This document shows positions 57,083-64,000 of a DNA stretch of 64,000 nt, in pieces. The stretch covers positions 8,494,001 to 8,558,000 of the forward strand of contig CAVNZM010000008.1 in assembly GCA_963693365.1 (NCBI GenBank). The letters are read 5' to 3'. The position numbers were made by a program, and so were the translations under genes. The notes beneath the pieces were generated by a model, which saw nothing but the letters and a program-made list of their open reading frames with translations, was not told the origin of the DNA and did no database searches. This stretch comes from Amoebidium appalachense (taxonomy: Eukaryota > Ichthyosporea). The number at the start of each line of letters is the position of its first letter. Positions within the stretch are counted from its first letter, which is position 1.

Positions 57083-57250
57083 CTCATATGTTATCTCGTA
57101 CATACTCTAATAAACGCTATACATAGCACCCTATTACTCTTAGGAATACTATACAACAAACTGAATCTCATATGTTATCTCGTACATACTCTAATAAACG
57201 CTATACATAGCACCCTATTACTCTTAGGAATACTATACAACAAACTGAGG
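57083..57250 (+). repeat. 84-bp perfect tandem duplication
   Basis: Copies at 57083-57166 and 57167-57250 begin ctcatatgttatctcgtac and end acaacaaactga. 84 is a multiple of three, so an open frame crossing it (HTLINAIHSTLLLLGILYN, twice) stays open into the repeat arm at 57258. Confidence 0.95.
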
Positions 57251-57257
57251 TGCTTAC

Positions 57258-57450
57258 GGGGTTTACGCTGTTTACTCGAGGCAAAGAGAACCAGTCTCAG
57301 GTATGGGGGGGGGGGTTTTGCTCGGAATATCCCCTCAGCGGTATATCATGATCACGTACATAGATGTCGGGTGGTGACTATATATCAGGGTTTACTTTCT
57401 CTACGAGACACCATAAAGACTACAAGGAGAAATCAATTAGTTGGGGTTCC
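57258..57450 (+). repeat. Long inverted-repeat arm (partner of 32275-32458)
   Basis: Reverse complement of the 32-kb copy, with a longer G-run (10 G against 6) after ctcaggtat, one more example of G-seed growth. The shared peptide FARNIPSAVYHDHVHRCRV is readable on this strand. Confidence 0.85.
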
Positions 57451-58009
57451 CCGTTTTTAGGTGCTTACACCTCACGCCTCCTCCCTCCTTAGGCTTTCTT
57501 TTGTAAGTTCATCTGGGTTCAGTAGTGTCCGAGGCTCGTTCTACTAGAGCGTTCTAAGGACATCACACGTTGGCAAAAGACGTTTGAGACCACCGGTACC
57601 TTACCCTGTTGTAGCACCGATCTATACTCAGTTGAGGAATTTTTTATGTTTCAAGAGACTGGACTCAACCTCTTTTCGTTACCGAAACGACTGATCTTGT
57701 GCCTCTCATGCCTTTTATAATAAATGCATCAGCCAGAGTAGATGCAGTTTTTTTGTTCTTAGGGGTCAGCGAAAAGAAAACGAAAAAGCTTAAGAAACGT
57801 ACATCCGGTCTGCGCACACAACTAGAGAAACGGGCTTTTAGAACACACACGTGCCCACTGTTTCCCTGTACCAAAATTAGCAAAATACACATCTGTGAAA
57901 ACATCGTAATCTTGGTCTTAGCCAACCAAACTTCGACACACCATCTGGCAACAAACGTAATTGAAAGTAGTTCAAAAACGCGTTTGGAATCGCTTTCACA
58001 ATTCTCAAA

Positions 58010-63087
<5,078 letters not shown>

Positions 63088-63256
63088 GTAGGTGGCAGAA
63101 GAACACTCGCCATCTCCCTTGACCCTCAATGATACACAGACTACACACACATAGGCACACACACATAGGCACACACACACGCACGTGCACACACACTCAT
63201 GCGCCCCCGCGCGCACACACACACATACACACACACACACACAGACATACACACAC

Positions 63257-63322
<66 letters not shown>

Positions 63323-64000
63323 GACACACACGAAAAAGTTCATCTCCACCCGTTTTAATTTCGACGATTTTTGCCCCACCGGCGCGATGGTCGTGGCAGG
63401 TGCTGGGGGCGACAAGATAAACTACGCTCACAGTGGCTGGATGTGATATTTAAATGAATTCCTGTCAAAAATGTTCATGTGGCTTACAGGGTTAATAATG
63501 TGTGTTCTATTGATCTTGCTCTTCTGTTTACAGTCGTTTCTTAGTCACTGTGATTCCTTCCGGATCATTGTTTTCATATTCCTGGTAGTATGGTTTGTCG
63601 GGTCACAGTCACAATGGCGGTTTTCAGATGTTCTGTTCATATCTCCGTCTCTGTCGTCTCTCTTTTGGTCTGGGGCCTAAGGACTCGGTGAACACTCCCA
63701 GCACTTAGTGTGCATAGAATTTCCATTCACATGTACACATTTTGGGGGGGGGGAAGAAGAGGGGGGGGGGGGGGGGGGGGGGGGGTTTGCGCGCGTGTGT
63801 GGGTATGCATGTATGTGTGTGTGTATTTGGGGGGGGGGGGGGGGGGGGGTTGCTTCTGAAGATTGCTATTGACCCTAATCGACTCTTAAGAGGGCACCAA
63901 TCACATCACGAAGTCAGGAGTGCGCGTGCGAAATTTTATCCCCCGTTTGCTTAATTCCGATTCGTTTAAAACACGTTGCCAGCCTGTTTCTTATTGGTCC
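63088..64000. repeat. Right end: CA tract, unassigned sequence, G-runs
   Basis: CA tracts 63145-63321. 63330-63740 is non-repetitive and shows no kinase subdomain IX, so it is intron or unrelated. G-runs 63764-63785 and 63829-63849. Confidence 0.6.

Larger units (their letters stand above)
56373..58009. other. Intergenic with an 84-bp duplication and a long inverted-repeat arm
   Basis: 56700-57080 has two overlapping short minus-strand ORFs with hydrophobic stretches, unassigned. 57083-57250 is a perfect 84-bp tandem duplication. 57258-57450 is the partner arm of the repeat at 32275-32458. 57460-58009 shows no recognisable exon and should contain the kinase promoter and 5' UTR. Confidence 0.55.

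Noticed and set aside
56706-57087. Two overlapping minus-strand ORFs with hydrophobic segments
   Set aside because: They overlap each other in different frames, lack family motifs and have no clear splice partners; neither can be preferred.

Overview
The window is eukaryotic nuclear DNA. Several genes can only be read by joining exons across GT-AG introns, single-exon genes carry eukaryotic TATA boxes, and the families found (protein O-mannosyltransferase, STK16-type kinase, RING/B-box/TLDc protein, OCH1-like glycosyltransferase, non-LTR retrotransposon) are eukaryotic. The species is not identifiable from sequence alone. A free-living protist is my best guess. Non-genic DNA is dominated by long poly-C/poly-G runs (up to 78 G), CA/TG, CT/GA and mixed microsatellites, which create hundreds of meaningless long ORFs rich in H/T, C/V, S/L, R/E, P or G.

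Layout. 1142-3908 (+): last two exons of an unrecognised gene with a Gly-rich tail. 6447-7664 (+): TRIM-like RING/B-box/coiled-coil/TLDc gene behind a TATA box, with two frame breaks. 11775-12665 (-): trypsin-like protease. 15450-30056 (-): a complete protein O-mannosyltransferase gene, 12 exons that join in phase to 767 aa, with introns full of repeats. 30057-33981: no convincing gene, but hairpins, coding-like ORFs and one arm of a long inverted repeat. 33982-34689 (-): GNAT acetyltransferase with TATA box. 36822-43268 (-): coiled-coil gene, firm in the middle, tentative at the ends. 44242-45069 (+): secreted Pro/Thr/Trp/Gly-rich protein. 48278-49403 (-): OCH1-like (GT32) glycosyltransferase with three breaks. 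About 49560-50950 (+): 5'-truncated LINE with a duplicated 3' tail. 53046-56372 (-): unrecognised multi-exon gene. 58010-63087 (+): first five exons of an STK16/MPSK-like kinase, running off the right edge.

A modular dispersed repeat occurs at least nine times. At the same internal G seeds different copies carry 2 to about 40 G, a natural record of poly-G growth. Two PMT introns contain tandem copies of the adjoining exon edge with its splice site. T-runs and TG repeats nearly always lie 5' of G-runs on the same strand, giving the homopolymer tracts a consistent direction.

Themes. PMT, an OCH1-like mannosyltransferase relic and a Thr/Pro-rich secreted protein suggest a secretory glycosylation capacity, but there is no operon-like organisation; genes lie singly on both strands, separated by kilobases of simple sequence.
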